Shown piece by piece: positions 34,029 through 46,460 of a DNA stretch of 64,000 nucleotides. A program made the position numbers and the translations under genes. The stretch comes from Caecitellus pseudoparvulus (lineage: Eukaryota > Bigyra: Bicosoecida), in contig CBFFRQ010000040.1 of NCBI GenBank assembly GCA_965644315.1, positions 310,001 to 374,000 on the forward strand, in the 5' to 3' direction. The notes beneath the pieces are model-generated. The model saw only the letters and a program-made list of their open reading frames with translations, did no database searches and was not told the origin of the DNA. Each line of letters begins with the position of its first letter. Position 1 is the first letter of the stretch.

Positions 34029-37000
34029 ATGCGCAGACGCATCTCACCACTGGCATTCGTCGCTACAATTTCCTGCTTGGGCTTTGTTTTTGCCTTGCCA
34101 GACCACCTGTGGGCCGCCCAGGAGCCTCTCGCACGGTTGTGGTCGCCGCGATCCCATCCCTTTGCCAGCGCAAGCAGGCAGGGAACTCCTCATCAAGGAA
34201 TCTGTGTGACGCTTGCACACCCCAAGCTGTGAAGTGTGCTGAGATTGACCCTCTTGTGCTGAGGACTGCGGGAGACGCTGCCTCTGTGTCTCCAGCTCGC
34301 TCGCGTAACCCTGCACTGTCAACTTGAGGTGCTGCGGGCAGCATGGCGTGCCGTCGCTTGCAAAGCCCAAGCGGGCCACCCCCTGCCCCCCAACGCACTC
34401 CTGGGCAAGTTATTGGGTGCAATGCTTTACACAAGCTTCGCTTGGCGCCCAAGTCAGGCCCCGCCGCCCTCGCGCTTTGGCTGCTGGTGCGTGCCGCCGC
34501 TGCGCACCTCGCAAGAGCACTGCACATCCACGCTTGCACACACGCTGCCCGCCGCTCCCACTCCCGATGCAGACCCTCACCGTGTTCGTGACATATGGTT
34601 TTTCTGAGTCTGATGATGGGACAGGCTCAAGCACAACTAGCAGCAGCAGCTCCTGGTCTCAATCGTGGGACGACTGGAGCTCGTACTCATACTCCTCATC
34701 CAGCTCGTATTGGTGGACCTCTTCCTACAGCGATGATGCACCCCCAGGTGACTTTACTTGCGAGCTTGGTTGGACATTCTCAGCAGAGCAGGGCATGTGC
34801 TACAAGTACTTCGGCAGTGCAGCGACAAGGCCGCAAGCGGAGGCAACTTGCAGCGACAGTGGCAACGGCTGGATTGCAACCTTAGCCGACTTCGAAGAGT
34901 CGATCGCAGTGAGGAGTGTCACGCAGGGTTACATGGGCGGACTGTGGTTGGGAATCACAGACACGGAGTCGGAGGGCGTGTTCAAGTGGGACGACTCCTC
35001 GCCAGTAAGGTACACGAACTGGACCACAGGCACCCTTCCCCCCGATGTTGGCGGCTTTGACTGCGCCCTTCTGCTCGGAAACCACACATGGGAGCTGGCG
35101 AGGTGCACAGGGGAGCAGCCCTTTGTCTGTGAGCGCTACCCTGTGTCGCAGATGGCGCCAACATCCGGTGACGGTTGGCTGTCTTTTGTTGGCCGGCCAC
35201 TGCCTTGGCACAGCGCAGAGCGGTACTGCGCTGCTCGAGGGGCCGCATTGTTTTCCCCCAAGAACGATGCAGAGGCAAGTGACGTCATTGACGCCCTCCG
35301 CGTACTCTACGGTTGGGACGACCTCTGGACTGGCGTGCAGCAAACCAACGACAGCTCAAACGTGACCGTGTACGTAGGTCTTGCAGGAGAAGCCATTGAC
35401 GAAGGGGCCCCTCTCAACTGGGCACCAGGGCACCCCTTGCCAGACCTTCCTCTGAACGAGTCGTGCTTCTCGTTCAACGGTTCGGCATCTTCCCTGGAGT
35501 GGCAAGCCAGGCCGTGCTGCGAACGGAAGCGTTTCGTTTGTCGGAGGGATCAGCGTGCATGCCCCCCTGGGTGGACTTCACATCCAGACATCAGCCACAA
35601 GTGCCTCAAACTGATCCCTGATGTCGGGAAAAGTAGCTTGGCTGCTTTTCGTGCCTGCTCCAGGCACCAGGCCCTTCCTGCGACTCTGGGAAGCAACGAA
35701 GACCGGATCACGCAGCTCTTCCTGCCGACAAGCAAGGCCTTTCGACAAGCGGTCTTCGTGGGACTGCTCGCAGAGCCAGCACCAGTGGGTGAAGACGAGC
35801 GAAGACTCGCATGGCTGGCCCCAGAACCGTCGCCAAATCCCCCTCCGAAGGCAAACTTGAAGTGGCGCGTGTCTGACTCGCCACCGCATGCTCCGCCTGG
35901 CTTTGAAGGGATCAACTTGAACAGTCCTGGCGCCGCCAACCTGTCGTACATTGATTCCATTGACCGCTCCCTTGCTGCGATCACGAGGCAGTTCGGCGTT
36001 CCAGGCTCCAACAACATCATCTTCGCGCCTCCAGTGCATCCCCGCCCCAAGGCAGTTCTGTGCGAGCGCCCAGGCCCAGAGGACTGGTGGAATACTTGCC
36101 CTGTTGGCTGGTATCCTGTGCACTACACGAAAGCTGGAGCCATATTTCAAGCCAAGCGCTGCTGGCTCGGGAGTGATGACATTCGCCCTGGCCTGAAGCT
36201 GAAGCAAGCCAACGCGAAAGAGCTTTGCCAGGCGCAGGGAGGGACCGGCCTCATGACTGGGGGAGCACGCGAGGAAGTCATCGCGCGAGGTCTGTTCAGC
36301 TCCTGGGCTGATGAGAATACCCCCATGCTTGAGAGTGCAATAATGACAGGGTTCAAGAAAGATATGGGAGTTGTTGAACCGCTGACCAAGCGCACGCTGG
36401 GCGGTTCTTTTAGCCCGTGCATGAATGAGTCTGTGGTGGTGCCTGACTGGCCGATTTCGCCTGACGAGAACGTGTATCCTGAAGACTGTGATACTCTCGG
36501 TTCAGAAGATGTGCTCGTGCTCAATGTGTCCAACCGCCATGGCCTGGGACACGGCACGCTTGTGGACTCTCGCCGCCCTCTCGCCTTCGTCTGCGAGATT
36601 CTTGTGCCAGACGCATGCGGGGACAACGCATTGCAAGCCTTTGATAACGGCATGCGCCGGTTGAACGGCGGTGTTCCAGCTAATCCAGGCGGCATCACGA
36701 CGCTGTTCTGGCGTGGAGCTTGCTATGCCGTGTCTGCCCCCTTGGCAACGGCCAGTAGTCCCCGAGATGTTTACGAAGGCTGCTTAGGCTTGGGTTCTGA
36801 ATACCTGCCGGCTTGTCCCCAGATGTATGGCTGGGCAGAGGCGCTTTCCGCTTTTGTGCGTTCTCAAGCATCCCCTGCAGCTTTGCTTGGCATCGCTCGC
36901 GGGCCGCTCGTTGTGACGACAAACGAGGACTACCTTTGTATGTCAGGCGGCAGTGTGGTCATGAGGCAGGGAGCTGCTCCGCTGGATCTCCCATCTCAGC

Positions 37001-40000
37001 ACGTGTACCCTGGATCCACTCCAACTGCAGTTCTGCTCGGAATCACGCCCGGATCTTTCTCTCAACACGCGTACAGTTCGTTAGGAGGCATTACATGGTC
37101 TAGTAAGGTGCTCTGTGCGGCCCCGGTGTGGCACGGTAACATCGCTGCTGAGGACTTGAGTGATACGCAGTCTTGTGATGAAAAGCTTGGCGGAGGGATT
37201 CATGCCGACGTTCACGGTGGCCACTGCATTGGGGTCGTCAGCTACGGCTCCTCGAGCATTGAGTCCTTTGCAGAGGCAGAAGTAATGTGTCGCATTGAAT
37301 CTGAAGATCCTACCTTTGCCCTTGCCTCCATGGACACGATGGCTGCCCATTACTGGCTGGAGCAAGCAGACATTGAGCAGACATCTAAGGACCCTTCCTT
37401 CCCCACACCAACACCGGTCGCCCCTGCAGTGTGGATCGGGGCACACAATCACCATCGACTCCCTGTGGAGCCAGACGACATCCACACGAACAACAGAGCC
37501 GCCGTCGGCTTCAGTGACGGCAGTCGCATCTCCTCTGGACTGAGCCGATGGGTGTATGACTCGACTGCCTCAGAGTACTTACCGACCGAAGACATTGATA
37601 TCATGGCGCCCATCATGTCTGTTCTGTATGCAACACCGTCCAGCAAGCCCCTCACCTCCAATGCCCCCAACAGCCAGGGAGGGTGGATGGATGCACATGC
37701 GCTCGACTACACCGCTACTGCCCATCACGATGCAGACGCTGTGCGGCCGCTGTGCAAGGCACCTGTGGCCCCTCGATGTCTGAAAGACCATGCGTTTATC
37801 ATGGGAAAGTGCATTTTCATCAAGGTTGGCCCATACACGCAAACAGCAGCCCGGGCTGCGTGCACAGCCTCGGTCCCAGGCTCGCGCCTGGTCACAGTCC
37901 CCACGAGGCTCCATGATGAAGCCTTCAAAAAAGATGCCTTGGCGGACCGAGGCTTCATCAAACTCATCGTCGAAGCAGACGAAATCGATTCGTTCTGGCT
38001 CGGCTTGCAGCGCATGAACGAGTCCTATGCTGCGCCGCTTGAGGAGCCGCAGACCAAGTTCAAGCGTGGAGTCTGGGGGGATACGTACACCTCTCTGCCA
38101 TGGCTGGAATGGTTTCGATCCCCTGTCAATGCCCAAGCCCAGGCAGGTGAGAATTTGTACCACTGGGACGTGCACAGCCCTCGCGCAAAGTGGGACAGTC
38201 GTCTGTCCGTTGACTTGGGCGCGCCGAACCACGGCATCACGAACTTCTTTCACAATGGCGGCACTGAAATTGACAGGTCACAGTGTGTCTCGTCATTTGA
38301 CTGTGACTGTGTGCGCATATCTTCATCGTGGGGCGACCCCATCGCCAAACCATGCGATGAAGAAGAAACGCAAGCAGCGGCCCTCTGCGAGTACCCGCCG
38401 TTGGCAAGCTGGGGCGGAGACGGGCAGGCACTGCCAGAAGGAGCAACCTTGCCGCTCCTGCAACCTCGGTCCCCAAAGCCCCCACAAACTCCGCCACGAC
38501 CCTCTCCGCGTTTTTGCGCTGAACTGCCCTCCCCTTCACCTTGGACAACTGCCACGCCGAGTCTTACGCCAACTGCGTCGCGCTCGCCTTCGATAACCCC
38601 CTGTCCGTCTCCCACGCCGAGCGTGTCGCCATCAGAGTCGACCACCGTGTCTGCGTCCTTGTCTGTCTCCCCGACCACAACAACGACACTGACCCCCTGT
38701 CCGTCCCCGACACCGAGCGTGTCGCCATCAGAGTCGACCACCGTGTCTGCGTCCTTGTCTGTCTCCCCATCAGCAACAACGACACTGACCCCCTGTCCGT
38801 CCCCGACACCGAGCGTGTCGCCATCAGAGTCGACCACCGTGTCTGCGTCCTTGTCTGTCTCCCCATCAGCAACAACGACACTGACACCCAGTTCGTCCCG
38901 TACGGCGACTGCCTCCATGACTGTGACTTCAACACCGTCCAGCACTGGCAGCTCAACAGGAACCTCAACCCCACAGTCTTCACCTTCCCAGACGGCTTCT
39001 CCGTCTGGCAGCGGAACTGCTACTGTTTCACCTGGCTCCTCGCCGACAGAAACGCCACAGAGTACGCCTTCTTCTCATTCAACGTACAGTCCATCCAGCA
39101 CGCTGTCCAGCAGTCCGACCTCCTCTCCAACTGCATCCGCCAGCCAGTCGAGGTCTCCTACCTCCACCATTTCCGCATTGAGTACACCAACCAGCTCAGG
39201 AACACCGAGCAGCTCAGGTACACCAACTGGCTCACTCACACCAGCGTCCACAGCTGCTCAGACGCCAGAAGCGACCCTGACACCCAGCCGAACTCCCTCA
39301 GAATCACCGGATGCATCAAGTTCCGTGGCGACCCAGACCCCCGGCCAGGCGGGACCTCCAAGCCCCACGATCACTGTCTCGGCTTCTCTGGGGCCGACCG
39401 CGTCGTCAACCTTGGGTCCTCCCCCCTCTCCATCAAGCTCGCTTTCGCCAGGAGCATCGCCCACGCCTTCAGGGTCAGCCAGTTCCAGCTCAACACCTCT
39501 TGCGTCGGGGCCTGAGACAGCAACACCTACGGCAAGCTTCGCCACTCAGACTCCCTCTGCCAGTGGCTCCCCGTCGCGCAGCCCAGGCGGGACCCCCACC
39601 ATGTCGGGTGATCCGTCACCCTCAGGAACTTCATCCCAGAAACCCACACCCACAGCTGCGTCGACCAAGGCACCCACTGTTTCAGCGACTCCAACCATGA
39701 CCCCCACACTCACAGCTAGCCCGACGCTTTCACCCAGCGCCACAGCCTCCCCAGCGGCGAACGCTGTGCGTGTGAGTTTGTCCACCGGCATTCAGCACGT
39801 GAGCCTGATTCCGGGCGCCACAAGCAGTGGGGCTGCTGGGGTGGACGGCCGAGTGGGGCCCGCAGACCACGTCTTGAGCAGCATGCTGGAAGTGCAGCAA
39901 CCACGCTTTGTCACGAGACGCAGTCCGTTGGTGCTGAGTCACCTGACCACCCCAGAGGGCTTGCAGGTGCTGCTACGGGTGCCTGCCGAACCAGGTCCGA

Positions 40001-43000
40001 ACGAGGTGGTGACCATTCAGTGCGCTGCAGTGAACAGCACAGTGGGCGTGCAGCCCCCTCGCTGGCGCATGGCCACAACAAGTTTCGCACCCCTGGCAGG
40101 GGCTGGCGTCATTCCGTACGAAGCGCAGGTCGCTCTTGTACTGACTCCTAAAGTCCCTATTGCCTCAGGAGAGCAGGCTCCCTCCCCGCATTGGGAAACT
40201 GTGGACGTGGTGCGTTGCACGGTTGAGAGCCAGCTGGTCACTGCGCCAGCTGGGCAGGCACTGTCCACACTGCAAGTGTACGCGGGGTCACCCCCTGTCA
40301 GCATCCACGTGACACAGCCACCCGTTGTTTGGCCGTTCATCGGCGATGTGGTGACGCACTTGGCGGGCGAATTGACATCCTCCTGGACCTCCCAAGTGCC
40401 GCTGCTGCAGCACCCTGGCTGGCTTTCCAGCCCAGCTGGACTGGCGGACGCAGAGTACGCACAGGTGCTGCATGCGGCACGGCCGCCGCCGAGAGTACCC
40501 ATGGCTCAGGGGCCAGGGTCGCTGTTCCTCGCACAGGCACGGCCCGGCGCGGACTTGTACCTGTCCGTGACCCTGGCTGGAGGTATGAACATCACACTTG
40601 TTGCTGATGGCACCCAACGTGTGCGCATTGCGCCTGCACCTGGTGTCGAGGATGTGCGAGAGCACAACGGTGCCACCGCAGCCCATGCAAGTGCCTTCGC
40701 TTTCATGCCTGGTAGCCAGGTGTGGCTGGGCCAGCTGAAGCTGCACGTCAACCGTGTGTCTTCTGACGGGCTCATGCTGGACGTAGCGCTGCCCCCATAC
40801 GCCCAGCTGTGTCCCCCAGATGCACCCTGCACCGGGCCCTCCGCATACAAGACTCTGTGGGTGTCCAATCCTCCCAGGGTACCGCAATCCTGGGTTGCGA
40901 CGGTGCGTGATGCGTGGGCTGGTGCGGGGTCAGCTTGGGTTACACCCCACTCCCACCCCGCTGCCTTTGCCAATGGTCAAGCAGCGTGGGACGCCCCCAC
41001 TGCAGTGACATTGGGCCACCAGGAAGACATACTTGGAGGTGCCATGGCGTGCCCTCTAGCATGCCCTGGAGCAGGAAGCAGCACCGATCCTACTAGCCCT
41101 GCCACCGCGCGCAGACTGCAGTCTGCTGAGGCTGCCAGCACAGGGTACGGCATTTACGTCACCGATGCGTGTTTGGGGTACCTGCCGCCCGGACCCGCCT
41201 GTCGCGACCCGGCCATCTCTCCCGCTCGCTGTGCTTTCGGCGCGGGGGATGAGTGTGTGCCGTGTGGAGAGGGTGCCGTGTGCCCGGGCGGCTACAGACG
41301 CTGGCCCATTGCAGGGTACTGGACGGATTCTGAACGGTCAGGAGCTGGTGTCGTCAAGTGCGCGGCACCTGCGCAGCTGCGTTGCCAAGGCTGGGACGTC
41401 GTGCAGCGCAAGTCGCTGTGTGGCGAGGGGTACACTGGCGTCCGGTGCGGCTCATGTGCCGACTCCTTCTACCGGGTTGACTCAGGGGAGTGTCTGCGAT
41501 GTCCAGAGACAGGCCACAACAAGCTGCTGGATGCGATAGTTCCGCTCCTGGTCTTCCTCGGCGTCTTTTGCGGCGTCGTAGGTGTCATGACGGCGGCAGT
41601 GCTTCTGGCCGTGTATTGGCGAGGTGGGTCGCTGAAGGGTGGCCTGTGGCGCACCCTGGACTTCATGGCGTGGGCCATCGCCTTGCTGCAGGTGCTGGCA
41701 CAGGTGGGCAGGTCGGCAGCCCCTGGCTTGCCGGGCTTCCTGGCGGACTTCTACGCCAACCTGAATGTCATGCAGCTGGACACGGGTGGTCTGGTCCCTC
41801 CCGAGTGCATTCAGCGCAGCTCTGTGCTGAGCGGCGATGTGCTGCTCATGTGTGCTGCCTTGGCCGGCATGTTGTTCTCCGTGGTGCTGTCAGCTGCCAA
41901 AGTGGCCAAGACGCAGAAGTTGGCCAGCTCGCAACCCCCGACGCAGGCTTCCTGCTGCTCGTCGTGCATGGGGGTGTGGGCCAGCATCAAACCCAGCCTG
42001 CGGCACGGCGTGTTGCTGCTCCTCACAGTGCTGTACGCCCTGGTGTGCAACACTGTCTTCCGGCAACTGCACTGCCTGCCCACGGAGGTCAGCGACGAAG
42101 CTGGTGGCAGTGGCGATGTTCTGACTTCGCGCACAGCATACCTGCTTTTCTCAGACCCAGGCACCGAGTGCTTCGTGTCGTCAAATCACGTCGTCTCCGG
42201 GTCATTGGCCGTCGTGACACTGGTGCTGTTCGTCATCGGCTACCCACTGTGGTCCTTCCTATGGGTTCGCCGGCGCATTCACTCCGTCATGAAACGCTCC
42301 AAGGCCAGCGCGGAGTACCTGCGCTTGTGTCGCACGCTGGCTCGGCAGCGTCGCATCAAGGCGTCAGTGGCCGGCAAGCGTGGCCTGCGCGTTTTGAAGT
42401 CCATGAAGGACCTGGACAAGGATGAGGTTGAACACGTCATCGCCAGCGTGACCGGCGATGTGGCCGCGCCGACTGCCTCGGGCGACCACTACGCCAGCGC
42501 CTCTGCAGCGCAGTACAAACAAGCAATTGCAGGTCAGTCGTTCGCAGGCATGGAAGCCGTGCGTGCTCGCACCAAGCTGGCGCGCGACAATGCCAAGGCT
42601 GCTCAACTACGGGAAGACGGCGAAACACCCTCCACGAAAGCCTCGCCCTCCAAGCCGCTGCTAGTGCCTGCCAAAGGGGCCCTGCTGCCAGCTGAGGGGA
42701 GCACATCCTCTCACCCAGCACGACCCAGCTCCAAGGCGCTGTTGAACCCGATGTTCCGCAAGAAGGCTGCCGATGGAGGCGCCATGCAGCCAGTGCTGCG
42801 CCCAGCGCCACAGGCGCCCCCTCCCACCCCCCGCCGCAGCAACGGCGCCGCGTGTGTGTACTACCTGGCCTGTGGTTGCTGCTGCGGCCCAGCCCTGGCT
42901 GCCAAGGCGGGCTTCCTCTCTCGCAAGGCGAGCAAGCTGCGCCTGGCGTGGTCCACTCGCCACCAGCGGGGCTCGCCCGCCGAACGGTACCTGGCGCAGA

Positions 43001-43986
43001 CTCTAGAGCGGTCGCCAGAGCTGATCAACACCATGGGCCTGTCGCACTTCACAAACGCAGACTACCGCGTGACGCACTGGTACTTCCGCCACCTGGAGTT
43101 TGCTGTCATGGTGGTGCTGGCGTGTGCCTTTGTCTTCTTGCCCGGCAACGGAGCGGGGGAGGCTGGTGGGCGCCTGGCCCTCACCCTCATCGCACTGTTG
43201 GCGCAAACGGCAGCCCTGATCTGGGCGCGGCCGTTCCGGGCAGAGGGGCAGTGGAAGCAACTGGTGAAGGTGTACTCCCTACTTCTGGCGTGTCTGTCGG
43301 CCCTGCTGAACTACGCCATGTACCAGGAGCTGGAAACGGGCCAGGCGCCGCTGGGGCCGGGAGGGGCCGCCAACCTGGCCTTCCTCGTCTTTGCTCTGTC
43401 CATGGGCCTGCTGCTGACGCTGCTGGTGTCGTTCTGGTACATGCTGCTGCAAGGCGCGGGGCAAGAAGCGCGAGCCATGCGGCTGCAGCAGGCTCTGCGC
43501 CGCAAGGGCGTGCAGGACATCCCTACTGCGGCGCAAATCACGTACGCGACGGGGAACCCCCTCGCTGCGGCTGTGGGAGAGGGCACAGACACACCTGTGC
43601 GCCAGGACCTCAGCATGCGCTCTGGAGGGGGGCAGCCCGTGGCCAGCCGCACCTCCCAACGAGGCCTGGACGGCATCCACGCTGGGCGGGGGCTGCACAA
43701 GGACGGGCGCAAGTCCTTCGCCCGAGTGCGTCTGGCAGTGCGTGGCACAGGCGTGGGTGCTGAGAAGCAGGAAGGCTCCAAGCCTGCCACCCAAGAGGCC
43801 TCTCGCAAGGCCTCGGTTTCTGGCACACCAGGCTCCACGCGCCAGCTGCAGAGCGCCCTGGAGGTGTATGCCGCCCAGGCCCTTGCGTCACGAGGCCGGC
43901 GGTCTGCGTCAGTGACGAGCAGGAAGCCTGGGCCGTCGCCCACGAACCGGACCAAGCGCAGAGCTGCCAGCCGAGGCATTCTGTAA
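34029..43986 (+). CDS. Giant C-type lectin / mucin-stalk multispan surface receptor
   Basis: The frame is open from about 34330 to 43986 without an ATG near its start; a signal peptide exon at 34029 (MRRRISPLAFVATISCLG...) probably belongs to it. The joining splice is unresolved: a donor at 34109 is possible, and acceptors at 34573 or 34625 are candidates. The protein is about 3100 residues. After a Ser/Tyr/Trp-rich start come about seven C-type lectin-like modules (34750-38400). The first is clearest: CELGWTFSAEQGMCYKYF, LWLGITDTESEGVFKWDD and PFVCERY. A Ser/Thr/Pro stalk (38470-39760), a long extracellular part, a Cys-rich EGF-like block (41160-41520) and about nine membrane spans (41530-43450) follow, with a large loop and a basic tail in the cytosol. 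It looks like an adhesion or recognition receptor; the ligand is unknown. Confidence 0.8.
38599..38886 (+). repeat. Three 96-bp tandem repeats in the mucin-like stalk
   Basis: Units begin at 38599, 38695 and 38791 and are nearly identical; each encodes 32 residues with CPSPTPSVSPSESTTVSASL as its core. The sequence then degenerates into irregular Ser/Thr/Pro codons. Such repeats usually vary in number between strains. Confidence 0.9.
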
Positions 43987-44296
43987 GCACTTGGGCCGCT
44001 GTGTGCAACATGTGTCTTCGTGAAAGAAGCTCCGATTGTGAATGCATCGCTGTTTTGCTGAGGAGTGTCGGAGACTGCCAGCCGCGACACAGCCGCGCAC
44101 GCACTGCCACAATCAATCGAACGCATGTACACTCACGTTAAACACCAGCCTGTGCAAGCTGTCTTGAGTCCACCACCCCGAACACTCCCCCACGAAGTCT
44201 CGAAACCGCAGAGACTGCACGCCAGCCTGCGGCGTGTCACCGTGACGTCACGTCGGCTGGCGGGCTCGCCTCACGAGGTCGCACGTGTCACACATC
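43987..44296. other. Intergenic region upstream of the MAPEG-type gene
   Basis: About 310 bp between the receptor stop and the next ATG on the same strand. It should hold the receptor 3' end and the next promoter. I see no other feature. Confidence 0.4.
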
Positions 44297-45033
44297 ATGG
44301 TGGAGCTCAGCGTGAGCTACTATGTGGCAATTGCGTCTGTTCTGCTGCTGTATGTTTTCTGGATGGCCGCGCTCTCTGTGATGCGGGTGGAGCAGGTTGC
44401 GACTGAGCACACAGGAGAAGGTGCGGAACTTGGCACCGCAGCTCCCGCAAACTGTGCCGCCCTGCTTCTGTGCCGGGAAGACCCTGACCAGCAGTGCAGA
44501 CGAATGGGAAGCTGCATGGTATGCACGTCCTTCCTTCGCAGCAGCTTACAACAACAAAGAACCATGGAAGAGCAAGGAGAGGCTTGTGCGTGCAGCGAGC
44601 TCGGGGGCACTGGTCTTGCCTCGACCGCCGCTGCACACCCATGCGCCACTCCTTCCCCCCTTGGTCAGACTGGGCGCGGAGCGCGGGCGAAAGCGGCCAT
44701 GAACAACCATGCAGAGCAGTTTCAATTCTTCGCAGTGGGCGTGCTGCTCAACATGGTCGTGCGGGGTCCGGGCGGCGACAGCGTTGCGGTGCGTCGAGTG
44801 GTGGGCGTCAATCCCCAGCCACATGTGCTCCATGCCAGGAAGCACGCGCCACGTGCCGCCTCCCCGCTCCCCTCCCACAGCTGGCAGTCATCGCAGGAGT
44901 CCATGCACTGGCCCGTATGATGCACCTCATCTGCTACATTGAGGACATTGACTGGTGGCGCAGCAGCGCCTTCACTCTGGGCTGGCTGGCGAACCTGGTG
45001 CTGTACGGCATCGCCTTCGCGCCGGACATCTGA
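44297..45033 (+). CDS. MAPEG-type small membrane protein
   Basis: Predicted exons 44297-44386, 44442-44585, 44669-44758 and 44881-45033 give 158 residues. The last two introns (83 and 122 nt) are solid. The first (55 nt) is less certain, and an alternative donor at 44378 would make it 64 nt. Four hydrophobic spans are seen: YYVAIASVLLLYVFWMAAL, QFFAVGVLLNMVLAVIAG, a span around MMHLICYIEDI, and FTLGWLANLVLYGIAF. The segment RAKAAMNNHAEQFQFFAV matches the R-A-x-x-A-x-x-N-x-x-E-x-F pattern of MAPEG proteins (eicosanoid and glutathione metabolism, microsomal glutathione transferase relatives). The length is typical of the family. The substrate is unknown. Confidence 0.72.
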
Positions 45034-45148
45034 GCCCCACTAAGTCCAAGCCAAGAGGTGTAGAATGCAGCCCCACAGTGTTCGAGACACCAGCCGTGCA
45101 TTGACTCGGCAGCCGCAGCCGGCCCACCTCTACTGCAACACCGCCTCA

Positions 45149-45986
45149 TTAGATGATGCCGATGTTGTGTGCCACGTCCAGGGCATCGTGGTCCTGGGTC
45201 AGGCGCACGTAGGCCTTCTTCTGGCCGTCAGGGCGGATGAGGGTGTTCACCTTCTGGCAGTCGATCTTGTACATGGCGTTGACGGCCTTCTTGATCTGCT
45301 GCTTGTTGGCGCGCACGTCCACGATGAACACAAGGGTGTTGTTGTCCTCGATCTTCTTCATCGCGCTCTCGGTGGTCAGGGGGAACTTGATGATCTTGTA
45401 CTGGTCGAAGGTGGGCAGCTTGCCGTAGGTGTCCATGGCGGCGGCCTTCTTGGCGTACTGAGGCTGCTTGGGGCGGCTCAGGGTCTTGGGGCGGGAAAAC
45501 TTGGTCGTGGTGCGAACGCGCACGGCCTTGTTGTGGGACCCCATCAGCACCTTCTTGCGCGTGCCCGCGGCGGTGGTGATCTCCTGCACAAGGGCGCACG
45601 GACGAGGAATGCAGCAGCGCCAGCAAGCGGAGGCGACACGAGGAGCCACCTCGCAGCAGCCACATCCAAAGCGGAGCTGCTTGACAAAGAACCGAGGGCA
45701 GTGCCCTGAAGCTGCAGGTGGCGCACAAGCGACTGCAGCACCGGGGGGCAGGCAGCAAACACACTGCCCTGCTGGGGAGGTCAATTTCCGCAACCACACC
45801 AGCGCCTCCATCGCTGCACTTCGAACACGGGACACGCAGGCCCATGCAGCACGGCACCAGGCCAGCATTGACCCCAAAGACAATGCTTGCCATGATGCCA
45901 ACGGAAACATCGGCGTCTCAGCAGCACCCCGATACGTCAATCGGCCTTTCTCAGCAGCGGCACGCAGAACTTACCTTGCGCACCAT
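45149..45986 (-). CDS. RPL23A: 60S ribosomal protein uL23 (RPL23A)
   Basis: Predicted exons 45975-45986 (only four codons, M-V-R-K) and 45149-45583 give 148 residues; the 391-nt intron has donor GTAAGT and acceptor TTGTGCAG. After splicing the start [19 protein letters not shown] is basic, and the uL23 core is clear: [39 protein letters not shown] and [16 protein letters not shown], ending DVAHNIGII. uL23 lines the nascent-chain exit tunnel of the large subunit and contacts SRP. An intron right after the start codon is common in ribosomal protein genes. It is the longest intron I predict here. The gene is head-to-head with ATP-citrate lyase. Confidence 0.95.
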
Positions 45987-46460
45987 ACTGCTAGGTTTGG
46001 TTGTGAGGCTGCAATTCACACACAAAGGCGTGCTGCAAGCACACAGAAGACATGTGGAGGTGTGGTGATGTGTGTCTCTTGAACAGTGACGCTGAGACGG
46101 CAGTGATCACTTGCGTGAGGGTAACTTTCGCGTCACGCGAATGATGCAATCTCGAGTCTGTTCAAGGCGATTTCCGCAGACAACCCGCCTTTTCCCGTGC
46201 GACAGACCCCCCAGCGAGATGTGGCAGGCCAGGCACCGTGCTGCGCCGACACTACTTTTCGTGAAAGCGACACACCACCCCACCGTGTCCCTAACCCATT
46301 GCACCCGGCCAAGGCAGCTGTGCTTTCTGAGCTACAGCCGCGCGTGCGGGATTGTTGGCTCGGGCTGCAGGCCAGCCCAACCCGCTGTTCTCCAAGACCA
46401 GCGCTGCCTGTGCCTTTGTGCGGCATAGTGTGTGATCTAGACGCTTAGTAGAGCTTCACC
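45987..46460. other. Divergent intergenic region, uL23 / ATP-citrate lyase
   Basis: About 474 bp between divergent start codons of two presumably highly expressed genes. Bases are less GC-rich than the flanks. I see no TATA box; the ORFs here are short in both directions and not convincing. Confidence 0.4.

Noticed and set aside
44297-44920. One continuous reading frame for the MAPEG-type gene
   Set aside because: It gives only the first and third membrane spans correctly and ends without the last span; splicing four exons gives the family's normal length and order.
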